In this document: piece after piece, positions 53,108 to 60,264 of the stretch
Position numbering within the stretch: the stretch's first letter is position 1
Layout: every line of letters begins with the position of its first letter
Assembly: GCF_008704995.1 (NCBI RefSeq)
Contig: NZ_CP023747.1
Span: 5,239,501 to 5,303,500, forward strand
Origin: Streptomyces nodosus
GTDB taxonomy: Bacteria; Actinomycetota; Actinomycetes; Streptomycetales; Streptomycetaceae
DNA: 64,000 nt
Direction: 5' to 3'
The notes under the pieces: model-generated
What the model was told of the DNA's origin: nothing
What the model saw: the letters and a program-made list of their open reading frames with translations, nothing else
Database searches by the model: none
Made by a program: the position numbers and the translations under genes

Positions 53108-53717
53108 TAGCGTCGCAACCTCTGGACCAGGCGCCCCTCCGCGTGAGCGGCGGGACGGTGTCGGCGTGGTGGGGGCCGCCCTGAAAACGTCCCCTGATGG
53201 TCGTGAGTGACCGGCGCAGGCTCCCCCTTCCCGCCGCTGCTCGGCGCATGTTGCTTCTTCGCGCCTCTGTGCGCCGGTGCGATCCCCCGCGGCGGTCCGT
53301 GGAATTCCAGCACAGTGGCGGATCTCCAACAAGGCCGATGAGCGAGCCGCTCACCGTCGTGACGCCCCGTAAGGATGGGATTACAAGATGTAGAAATGCA
53401 TCTCATACATAACGGACGTAAGTGAGCGATCCGTGTGCCCCGGCAAGGGGTCCCGGCCATTGTGGCCGGGAGCGGAATGCGGGCTTCAATCAAGCAATGT
53501 CCGTTTCGTCAGGGTGACTTGACGGACTGGAATGCCCTTTTTGCTCGCCCTCTAGTGAGCAAACTCACACGGGGATCATGACTTTTTCTTGCCGTCGGGC
53601 GGGAATTGCATGTTTAGCCTGAGGCTTTACAGGGATGGCGAATCCGACAACCCGCGCTTTGGCGACAGTCCTTGGGGCCTGTCCGGGGCGCCCGCGACGA
53701 CAGGGCATACGACAACA
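53108..53717. other. Intergenic region upstream of the second conservon
   Basis: No convincing gene is seen. It holds the promoter region of the kinase gene (minus strand) and of the small ORF at 53718 (plus). TTTGCTC (53540-53546) and GAGCAAA (53557-53563) form a perfect 7-bp inverted repeat, just after TTGACG (53519-53524). Around 53375-53420 the sequence is AT-rich (GATGTAGAAATGCATC), a likely promoter area. Confidence 0.4.
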
Positions 53718-53918
53718 GTGAAGACCACGATGATGTTCCGCACGATAGCCAACCCGCGGCGCACGACCCTGGCGCATCTCGCCGACGCGGACGAGCTGCA
53801 GGTGCCGGCGGTCCCGGAACAGTCCGTCGAGCTTCCCACCCGGACCGCCAACCCCAGGCGCACCGTTCTGATGGAGATCCCGGCCCACACCCCGGCCGCC
53901 GAGCAGCAGGCGTCGTAG
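53718..53918 (+). CDS. Small protein of unknown function
   Basis: An ORF of about 66 residues from GTG 53718 (or ATG 53730/53733). The segment TIANPRRTTLAHLAD is partly repeated as RTANPRRTVLMEIP, giving an internal ANPRRT duplication. No membrane segment and no Cys. The ribosome site is weak. Codon use is normal for Streptomyces. I do not recognise it. Confidence 0.5.
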   Translation: MKTTMMFRTIANPRRTTLAHLADADELQVPAVPEQSVELPTRTANPRRTVLMEIPAHTPAAEQQAS

Positions 53919-54092
53919 CGGCTGCCTGGACGCGCCCCTCCGAGCCCGGCCTCGCCCGCCGGCCGCGCCGGGACCAGCGACCGCAGTCCTGCCCCGGCCG
54001 GGTCCGCCGTTCCGCGCGAGGCCGCCCGCCCTTCGCCGCGTTAGCCTGGAGCGTCAGACTCCAGCCAGCTCAGTGAGGGGCGCAAGGATCCC

Positions 54093-54869
54093 GTGCGCAT
54101 CGCCAGATTCTCCATCGACGGGAACGTCGCCTTCGGCGCGGTCGAGGGCGAGAGGCCAGAGGAGCTCGTCCTCGACATCATCAAGGGCATCCCGTTCGCG
54201 GACTTCGAGCTCTCCGGCACCAAGGTGCCGTTGAACAAGGTCAGGCTGCTGCCGCCGGTGCTCCCCAACAAGGTCGTGGCCTTCGGCCGCAACTACGCCG
54301 AGCACGCGCGCGAGCTGGGCCACGAGGTGCCCGACGCCCCCTTCGCCTTCTTCAAGCCGTCCACCTCGGTGATCGGCCCCGGCGACGAGATCGCCTACCC
54401 CTCCTTCTCCCAGGAGCTGCACCACGAGGCCGAGCTCGCCGTGGTGATCGGCCGTATGTGCCGCGAGGTCCCGCGCGAGCGCGTCAAGGACGTGATCCTC
54501 GGTTACACCTGCGCCAACGACGTGACCGCGCGTGACGTCCAGCGGCGCGAGAAGCAGTGGGCCAGGGCCAAGGGCTTCGACACCTCCTGTCCCCTGGGCC
54601 CCTGGGTGGAGACCGACCTCGACCCGGGCGACCTCACCATCCAGCTCACGGTCAACGGGCGGCAGCGCCAGCTCGGCCGCACCAGCGAGATGATCCACTC
54701 GATCGAGGATCTGATCGTGAACATCTCCGAGGCCATGACGCTGCTCCCCGGCGACGTGATCCTCACGGGCACCCCCGCGGGGGTCGGCCCCCTCAGCGTC
54801 GGCGACGAGGTCGCCGTCACCATCGAAGGCATCGGCACTCTCACCAACAAGGTGATCAAGCGTGGCTAA
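54093..54869 (+). CDS. Fumarylacetoacetate hydrolase-family protein
   Basis: Protein of 258 residues of the FAH family, metal-dependent C-C hydrolases or decarboxylases acting on 2-keto acids. Seen are NKVVAFGRNYAEHARELGHE, APFAFFKPSTSVIGPGDEI, the metal site in HHEAELAVVIG (H-x-E-x-E) and GYTCANDVTARDVQ (D), then GFDTSCPLGPWV and DVILTGTPAGVGPL. Possible functions include acylpyruvate hydrolase or oxaloacetate decarboxylase. GTG start at 54093; its last eight bases overlap gltX, so both are in one operon. Confidence 0.9.
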   Translation: MRIARFSIDGNVAFGAVEGERPEELVLDIIKGIPFADFELSGTKVPLNKVRLLPPVLPNKVVAFGRNYAEHARELGHEVPDAPFAFFKPSTSVIGPGDEIAYPSFSQELHHEAELAVVIGRMCREVPRERVKDVILGYTCANDVTARDVQRREKQWARAKGFDTSCPLGPWVETDLDPGDLTIQLTVNGRQRQLGRTSEMIHSIEDLIVNISEAMTLLPGDVILTGTPAGVGPLSVGDEVAVTIEGIGTLTNKVIKRG

Positions 54870-56337
54870 CGCGAACGTCCGCGTCCGTTTCTGTCCGTCC
54901 CCGACCGGCAACCCCCATGTGGGCCTGGTCCGCACCGCCCTGTTCAACTGGGCGTTCGCCCGCCACACCGGCGGTACGTTCGTCTTCCGCATCGAGGACA
55001 CGGACGCGGCCCGCGACTCTGAGGAGTCCTACCTCCAGCTGCTGGACTCGCTGCGCTGGCTGGGCTTCGACTGGGACGAGGGCCCGGAGGTCGGCGGCCC
55101 CCACACGCCGTACCGCCAGTCGCAGCGGATGGACATCTACCAGGACGTCGCCCAGAAGCTCCTGGACGGGGGCCACGCCTACCGCTGCTACTGCACCACG
55201 GAGGAACTGGACACCCGCCGCGACGCCGCCCGCGCCGCCGGGAAGCCCTCCGGGTACGACGGTCACTGCCGCGAGCTGACCGCCGAGCAGGTGGCGGCCT
55301 ACGAGGCCGAGGGGCGCGCGCCCATCGTGCGCTTCCGGATGCCCGACGAGACGATCACCTTCCGGGACCTGGTCCGGGGCGAGCTGACCTTCACCCCGGA
55401 GAACGTGCCGGACTACGGGATCGTCCGGGCGAACGGCGCTCCTCTGTACACCCTGGTGAACCCGGTCGACGACGCGCTGATGGAGATCACCCATGTGCTG
55501 CGCGGCGAGGACCTGCTCTCCTCCACCCCCCGCCAGGTCGCCCTGTACAAGGCGCTGATCGAGCTGGGCATCGCGAAGTCCGTGCCCGAGTTCGGCCATC
55601 TGCCGTATGTGATGGGCGAGGGCAACAAGAAGCTGTCCAAGCGTGACCCGCAGTCCTCGCTGAACCTGTACCGCGAGCGCGGCTTCCTGCCTGAGGGCCT
55701 GCTCAACTACCTGTCCCTGCTGGGCTGGTCGCTGTCCGCGGACCGTGACATCTTCACCGTCGAGGAGATGGTCGCCGCCTTCGACATCACGGATGTCAAC
55801 CCCAACCCGGCCCGCTTCGACCTGAAGAAGGCCGAGGCGATCAACGCCGACCACATCCGGCTGCTCGAGGTGAAGGACTTCACCGAGCGCTGCCGGCCGT
55901 GGCTGAAGGCCCCCTTCGCGCCCTGGGCGCCGGAGGACTTCGACGAGGGCAAGTGGCAGGCGATCGCCCCGCACGCGCAGACCCGCGTCAAGGTGCTGTC
56001 CGAGATCACCGAGAACGTGGACTTCCTGTTCCTGGCGGAGCCGGTGTCCGACGAGGCGTCCTGGACCAAGGCCATGAAGGAGGGCAGCGACGCCCTGCTG
56101 CGCACGGCCCGCGAGAAGCTGGACGCGGCCGACTGGACCTCGGCGGAATCGCTGAAGGAGGCGGTTCTGGCCGCCGGTGAGGCCCATGGCCTCAAGCTCG
56201 GCAAGGCCCAGGCCCCGGTCCGGGTCGCCGTCACCGGCCGCACGGTCGGGCTGCCGCTCTTCGAGTCCCTTGAGGTCCTGGGCAAGGAGAGGACGCTGGC
56301 CCGCATCGACGCCGCGCTGGCGAAGCTGGCGGCGTAA
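54862..56337 (+). CDS. gltX: Glutamyl-tRNA synthetase
   Basis: Class I synthetase of 491 residues that charges tRNA-Glu. HIGH-type motif in PSPTGNPHVGLVRTALFNW, then FRIEDTDAARDSEESY, the zinc-like region YRCYCTTEELD, and KMSKS-type KLSKRDPQSSLNLY, followed by the C-terminal anticodon-binding helices. Actinobacteria normally lack GlnRS, so this enzyme probably also charges tRNA-Gln with Glu for later amidation by GatCAB. GTG start overlaps the FAH gene. Its tRNA substrates are encoded one gene downstream. Confidence 0.96.
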   Translation: MANANVRVRFCPSPTGNPHVGLVRTALFNWAFARHTGGTFVFRIEDTDAARDSEESYLQLLDSLRWLGFDWDEGPEVGGPHTPYRQSQRMDIYQDVAQKLLDGGHAYRCYCTTEELDTRRDAARAAGKPSGYDGHCRELTAEQVAAYEAEGRAPIVRFRMPDETITFRDLVRGELTFTPENVPDYGIVRANGAPLYTLVNPVDDALMEITHVLRGEDLLSSTPRQVALYKALIELGIAKSVPEFGHLPYVMGEGNKKLSKRDPQSSLNLYRERGFLPEGLLNYLSLLGWSLSADRDIFTVEEMVAAFDITDVNPNPARFDLKKAEAINADHIRLLEVKDFTERCRPWLKAPFAPWAPEDFDEGKWQAIAPHAQTRVKVLSEITENVDFLFLAEPVSDEASWTKAMKEGSDALLRTAREKLDAADWTSAESLKEAVLAAGEAHGLKLGKAQAPVRVAVTGRTVGLPLFESLEVLGKERTLARIDAALAKLAA

Positions 56338-56356
56338 CCACCGCCTGACATATGAC

Positions 56357-56389
56357 GCGGGGCGGCAGCCGGGGAGGCTGCCGCCCCGC
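56357..56389 (+). terminator. Terminator of gltX
   Basis: GCGGGGCGGCAGCC (56357-56370) pairs perfectly with GGCTGCCGCCCCGC (56376-56389), 20 bases after the stop, followed by GCGTTCTC. Confidence 0.75.
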
Positions 56390-56530
56390 GCGTTCTCCGG
56401 CCGCCGGCCACGGTCCGGAAGGCCGCCCACCGGCGCCGAGCCTTCCCGCCGGTACCGTCACGCCCGGTCGAGGCGGCCGTCACCCCCGGTGCCCTCCCGG
56501 CCCGCCGCGCGGGCGGGGTACGGTCGGGGC

Positions 56531-57283
56531 ATGGCGATCAGAGCAGTGGTCTGGGACATCGACGACACCCTCTTCGACTACACCACCGCCGACCGCGCCG
56601 GCATGCGGAACCACCTGGCGGCCGAGAACCTGCTCGACGCCTTCCGTACCGCGGAGGAGGCCCTCGCGCGCTGGCGGGAGATCACCGAGATCCAGTGGGC
56701 GCGGTTCGCGGCCGGGGAGGTCTCCTTCGAGGGGCAGCGCCGGGACCGGGTGCGGGCCTTCGCGGGCCCGGAGCTGACCGACGCGGAGGCCGACGACTGG
56801 TTCCGGCGGTACCTGCGCCATTACGAGGCGGCCTGGGCCCTCTTCCCGGACGTCCTGCCGGTCCTCGACCTGCTCGCCGTCGGCCACCGCCATGCGGTGC
56901 TGTCGAACTCCAGCCTCACCGTCCAGGACCGCAAGCTGCGGGTGCTGGGTGTCCGCGACCGCTTCGAGGCCGTGCTGTGCGCCGTGGAGCTCGGCGTCTC
57001 GAAGCCCGAGGCGCGGGCCTTCCACGCCGCCTGCGACGCACTGGGGCTGGCCCCGCACGAGGTCGCCTATGTGGGTGATCATCCGGAGATCGACGGCCGG
57101 GGCGCCTCCGAGGCCGGTCTGCTCTCCGTATGGATCGACCGCACGGGCGCGGGCACCGCCGTGGACGGGGGCGGCACGGGGGTCCGCGCGTCCGCCGGCC
57201 CGCACCGGATCGGCTCCCTCGCCGAACTCCCCGCGGTACTCCGCACGGATACCCGTTTTGGAGCGCCGTCCACCTTCGGGTAA
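56531..57283 (+). CDS. HAD-family hydrolase
   Basis: Protein of 250 residues. HAD motif I is VVWDIDDTLFDY (nucleophile Asp), motif II VLSNSS, motif III Lys in LGVSKPEARAFHAAC, motif IV YVGDHPEIDGRGASEAG. A helical cap lies between motifs I and II (about 20-110), subclass I. It resembles phosphatases of the YjjG/phosphoglycolate type; substrate unknown. ATG 56531; the longer frame from 56177 reads through gltX and is not supported. Confidence 0.9.
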   Translation: MAIRAVVWDIDDTLFDYTTADRAGMRNHLAAENLLDAFRTAEEALARWREITEIQWARFAAGEVSFEGQRRDRVRAFAGPELTDAEADDWFRRYLRHYEAAWALFPDVLPVLDLLAVGHRHAVLSNSSLTVQDRKLRVLGVRDRFEAVLCAVELGVSKPEARAFHAACDALGLAPHEVAYVGDHPEIDGRGASEAGLLSVWIDRTGAGTAVDGGGTGVRASAGPHRIGSLAELPAVLRTDTRFGAPSTFG

Positions 57284-57374
57284 TGTTCTTCCTGCGCCGC
57301 CGGAGAGCGGGCCGAAAGGCCGGTAACCGGAGGCGCAAGCTAGAACAAGATCCCCTCAGGGGCTTGCGTTCCAG

Positions 57375-57446
57375 TGGCCTATGGTGTAATTGGCAGCACG
57401 ACTGATTCTGGTTCAGTTAGTCTTGGTTCGAGTCCAGGTAGGCCAG
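57375..57446 (+). tRNA. tRNA-Gln (anticodon CTG)
   Basis: 72 bases. Acceptor TGGCCTA pairs with TAGGCCA, discriminator G. The anticodon loop GATTCTGGT gives CTG, and the T-loop is GGTTCGAGTCC. CCA is not encoded. Confidence 0.95.
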
Positions 57447-57485
57447 CTCGCAGAGCTCATCTGCACCCGCGGATCCCATCCGCGA

Positions 57486-57558
57486 GCCCCCGTTGTGTAG
57501 CGGCCTAGCACGCCGCCCTCTCAAGGCGGTAGCGCCGGTTCGAATCCGGTCGGGGGTA
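57486..57558 (+). tRNA. tRNA-Glu (anticodon CTC), copy 1
   Basis: 73 bases. Acceptor GCCCCCG / CGGGGGT (G-T end pair), anticodon stem CCGCC / GGCGG around loop CTCTCAA gives CTC, T-arm GCCGGTTCGAATCCGGT. No CCA encoded. Confidence 0.95.
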
Positions 57559-57645
57559 CAGATCCTTCCCATGAGGACAGCTCGGGTCGCTCCCACTGCC
57601 CTTCTGTGGACAACATCCGGTCACCGCCGGATGAGGATCGCCAGG

Positions 57646-57718
57646 GCCCCCGTTGTGTAGCGGCCTAGCACGCCGCCCTCTCAAGGCGGTAGCGCCGGTT
57701 CGAATCCGGTCGGGGGTA
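57646..57718 (+). tRNA. tRNA-Glu (anticodon CTC), copy 2
   Basis: Identical in sequence to copy 1. The spacer before it (57559-57645) carries an ATCCGGTCACCGCCGGAT hairpin near 57615-57632. Confidence 0.95.
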
Positions 57719-57738
57719 CTGACTGGTCTAAACCACTT

Positions 57739-57810
57739 TGGTCTATGGTGTAATTGGCAGCACGACTGATTCTGGTTCAGTTAGTCTTGGTTCGAGTCCA
57801 GGTAGACCAG
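57739..57810 (+). tRNA. tRNA-Gln (anticodon CTG), copy 2
   Basis: Identical to the first tRNA-Gln except one acceptor pair: TGGTCTA / TAGACCA in place of TGGCCTA / TAGGCCA, a compensated change (C-G to T-A) that keeps the stem. Confidence 0.95.
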
Positions 57811-57838
57811 CTCGGATCTGCGGAAACGCAAGATCCTT

Positions 57839-57911
57839 GCCCCCGTTGTGTAGCGGCCTAGCACGCCGCCCTCTCAAGGCGGTAGCGCCGGTTCGAATCC
57901 GGTCGGGGGTA
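57839..57911 (+). tRNA. tRNA-Glu (anticodon CTC), copy 3
   Basis: Identical to the other two tRNA-Glu copies. A terminator hairpin follows nine bases downstream, so it ends the five-tRNA cluster. Confidence 0.95.
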
Positions 57912-57919
57912 CACACCAG

Positions 57920-57949
57920 GAAGGGCCCTCTCCCTCGAGAGGGCCCTTC
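57920..57949 (+). terminator. Terminator of the tRNA cluster
   Basis: GAAGGGCCCTCTC (57920-57932), four-base loop, GAGAGGGCCCTTC (57937-57949): a perfect 13-bp stem. It also lies at the end of the convergent MerR gene. Confidence 0.8.
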
Positions 57950-57968
57950 GGCGTGTCGGGGCTCCCTG

Positions 57969-58619
57969 TCACTCCTCGACGAACCGGCGGTGGGACTCCT
58001 CGACCTCCGCCAGCCGCCGCAGGCTGAGCACGACCGGCTCGTACAGCACCGTCAGTGCCACCGCGGCCTCCACCTGCTCGTCCGGTGTTCCGTAACGCTC
58101 GACCATGTCCAGGTCGGTGGCGGCGATCCGCTCCGCCGCGCGCCCGTACGGCTCCAAGTCCTCGGCGGAGCACGGGTAGCCGAGCCGGGAGAGCGCCGCG
58201 ATCGCGGTCACCAGCGTTCCGCGTGCCGGCGCCGTGGGCAGCGGATCGGCCGTGGAACCCCGGCCCCAGCCGAGGCGGTCCATGAGTTCGTCGGCCGTGT
58301 GCCGGGCGGCCTCGACGGCGGGATCGGTCTCGTCGGGCGCCGGGCCGTGCGGCAGCGCCCATGTGGCGGTGCCCAGGCGTTCGTTGGGACTCAGTCTGTC
58401 GTCCGCCAGGGCCGCCAGCACGTCCCGGGCCGAGGCGACCGGGATGCGTCCCACCTGGATCAGCGCCCGCACCAGTCGCAGCCGCCGCAGATGCCCCTCG
58501 TCGTAGTCGGACTGGGTGGCCGTGACCCGGCGGCCCGGGGGCAGCAGCCCCTCACGCAGATAGAACTTGATCGTCGTCGTGGAGACGCCGCTGCGTGTGC
58601 TCAGCTCCGCCAGTCGCAT
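57969..58619 (-). CDS. MerR-family transcriptional regulator
   Basis: Protein of 216 residues. The N-terminal winged helix is typical: MRLAELSTRSGVSTTTIKFY, LREGLLPPGRRVTATQSDYDEGH, LRRLRLVRALIQVG. The C-terminal effector part (about 80-216) has no recognised fold and no metal-binding Cys pattern. ATG 58619 follows GGAGCGGA. It is divergent from the DUF4188 gene, and a strong dyad lies between them, so it probably controls that gene. Confidence 0.92.
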   Translation of the reverse strand: MRLAELSTRSGVSTTTIKFYLREGLLPPGRRVTATQSDYDEGHLRRLRLVRALIQVGRIPVASARDVLAALADDRLSPNERLGTATWALPHGPAPDETDPAVEAARHTADELMDRLGWGRGSTADPLPTAPARGTLVTAIAALSRLGYPCSAEDLEPYGRAAERIAATDLDMVERYGTPDEQVEAAVALTVLYEPVVLSLRRLAEVEESHRRFVEE

Positions 58620-58675
58620 TCCGCTCCGTGCCCTTTCTCTTCCGCGCTCTCTTGCGCCCTCCCGTTGGGGAGTGG

Positions 58676-58707
58676 CACTATCCAAGCATGGATAGTGGAG
58701 CTATCCA
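58676..58707. promoter_or_regulatory. MerR operator-like dyad
   Basis: CACTATCCA (58676-58684), AGCA, TGGATAGTG (58689-58697) is a perfect 9-bp inverted repeat, and a third half-site CTATCCA follows at 58701-58707. It lies in the divergent MerR/DUF4188 promoter region. Confidence 0.65.
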
Positions 58708-58758
58708 ACGGAAGAGGCGGTTCCGGCGGGGGCCGGACGAACAGGAGTGGGGGACGGC

Positions 58759-59244
58759 ATGAGCATGAAGCCGATCGAAGGGCGTATGACCGCCGCGAGC
58801 GAGGGCGAGATGGTCGTCTTCCTCATCGGGGTGCGGATCAACAGCTTCACCGCGGTGCGCAGTTGGTGGCCGGTGCTCAGCGCGATGGGCCCGATGCTCA
58901 AGGAGCTCGTGGACGACCGGGACAGCGGACTCCTCGGCTATGAGTCCCAGCTGAGCGGGGTGCGCGAGGTCGGGTATGTGCAGTACTGGGAGTCCAGGGA
59001 GAAGCTTCTCGCCTATGCCGCGGCGCCCGACAGGAAGCACCACCCGGCCTGGGCCGCCTTCAACCGGCGGGTGCGCGAGGGGAGGGGCAAGGTCGGCTTC
59101 TGGCACGAGACCTATGTGGTCCCGGCCGGGTCCTATGAGTCCGTCTATGTGAACATGCCCGAGTCGGGCCTGGCCAAGGCCACCGGGGTCATGCCCGTGG
59201 GCCGCCGGGGAGAGCGGGCGGCCGACCGGCTGCGGAAGCCCTGA
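58759..59244 (+). CDS. DUF4188 (monooxygenase-like) protein
   Basis: Protein of 161 residues. RMTAASEGEMVVFLIGVRINSF, WWPVLSAMGPMLKEL, LLGYESQL, YVQYWESREKLLAYA, HPAWAAFNRRVR and FWHETYVVPAGSYESVYVNM match the DUF4188 family, a dimeric alpha/beta-barrel related to heme-degrading or phenylacetaldoxime-type proteins. ATG 58759 chosen with AGGAG upstream. Function unknown; the MerR neighbour suggests a stress or toxic compound response. Confidence 0.85.
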   Translation: MSMKPIEGRMTAASEGEMVVFLIGVRINSFTAVRSWWPVLSAMGPMLKELVDDRDSGLLGYESQLSGVREVGYVQYWESREKLLAYAAAPDRKHHPAWAAFNRRVREGRGKVGFWHETYVVPAGSYESVYVNMPESGLAKATGVMPVGRRGERAADRLRKP

Positions 59245-59360
59245 GCGCCCGGGGCTCATCCGGGGAGACACAGGACCTCGGAGGAGTGGTGAGACCGGGC
59301 ACGGGCCCGCCGCGGCGTTGAGGCGGGCCTGCTCCCGGGAGGGGCGCGGTGCAGGAAGGG

Positions 59361-60077
59361 TCAGCCGGCGCGGCGCAGCGCTTCCGAGAGACGGGCGGCC
59401 GCGTCGATGACCGCCTGGGCGTGCATCCGGCCCGGGTGACGCGTCAGACGCTCGATGGGCCCGGAGACCGAGACCGCGGCCACCACACGGTTGGAGGGGC
59501 CGCGCACCGGGGCGGACACCGAGGCCACGCCCGGCTCGCGCTCCCCGATGGACTGGGCCCAGCCGCGACGCCGCACACCCGACAGCGCCGTCGCCGTGAA
59601 GCGGGCCCCCTGCAGTCCGCGGTGCAGCCGCTCCGGCTCCTCCCAGGCCATCAGGATCTGCGCCGAGGAACCGGCCTTCATGGTGAGCGTCGAGCCGACC
59701 GGCACCGTGTCCCGGAGGCCGGACAGCCGCTCCGCGGCGGCGACACAGATCCGCATGTCCCCCTGGCGGCGGTAGAGCTGCGCGCTCTCGCCCGTGACAT
59801 CGCGGAGATGGGTCAGCACGGGCCCCGCCGTCGCCAGCAGACGGTCCTCGCCCGCCGCCGCGGCCAGCTCGGCCAGCCTGGGGCCGAGGATGAAGCGGCC
59901 CTGCATGTCACGCGCCACCATGCGGTGGTGCTCCAGCGCCACGGCCAGGCGGTGGGCCGTGGGTCGTGCCAGTCCGGTGGTGCCGACCAGACCCGCCAGG
60001 GTGGCCGGACCGGACTCCAGAGCGCTCAGGACGAGGGCCGCCTTGTCCAGAACGCCGACGCCGCTACTGTTGTCCAT
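59361..60077 (-). CDS. ndgR: IclR-family regulator NdgR
   Basis: Protein of 238 residues. N-terminal winged helix (VLDKAALVLSALESGPATLAGLVGTT, LARPTAHRLAVALEHHRMV) and C-terminal IclR effector domain (LRDVTGESAQLYRRQGDMRI, AGSSAQILMAWEEPE, REPGVASVSAPV). Size and position divergent from leuCD match NdgR, the Streptomyces regulator of leucine and nitrogen-related amino acid genes, called AreB in S. clavuligerus. ATG 60077 gives the conserved start MDNSSGVGVLDKAALVL; the upstream in-frame start at 60098 is unlikely. Confidence 0.94.
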   Translation of the reverse strand: MDNSSGVGVLDKAALVLSALESGPATLAGLVGTTGLARPTAHRLAVALEHHRMVARDMQGRFILGPRLAELAAAAGEDRLLATAGPVLTHLRDVTGESAQLYRRQGDMRICVAAAERLSGLRDTVPVGSTLTMKAGSSAQILMAWEEPERLHRGLQGARFTATALSGVRRRGWAQSIGEREPGVASVSAPVRGPSNRVVAAVSVSGPIERLTRHPGRMHAQAVIDAAARLSEALRRAG

Positions 60078-60109
60078 GAAACGATACTCCCGTCTCACTT
60101 TGTGAAACG
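60077..60109. promoter_or_regulatory. Candidate NdgR binding region
   Basis: TCACTTTGTGA (60095-60105) is an inverted repeat, and TGAAACG occurs twice (60077-60083 and 60103-60109), the first overlapping the ndgR start codon. The arrangement suits autoregulation of ndgR together with control of leuC. Confidence 0.45.
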
Positions 60110-60230
60110 CAAGTTCAATTTTCCGTGCGACGGGCCACCCTGGAGGTCATGACGGGCCGCATACCGACGGGCCCGGCGGCGGATGCCCCGAACCGGGGGT
60201 GAGGGCGCCGCTCCCCAAGATCTCTAGTTG

Positions 60231-60252
60231 GGCCGGCGCATCTGTGCCGGCC
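60231..60252 (+). promoter_or_regulatory. Hairpin next to the leuC ribosome site
   Basis: GGCCGGC (60231-60237) pairs with GCCGGCC (60246-60252); the leuC ribosome site GGAGGGA begins directly after it. A second small stem CCCAA / TTGGG precedes it (about 60214-60232) and partly competes with it. Leader folding might therefore affect leuC translation. Confidence 0.35.
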
Positions 60253-60264
60253 GGAGGGAAAGCG

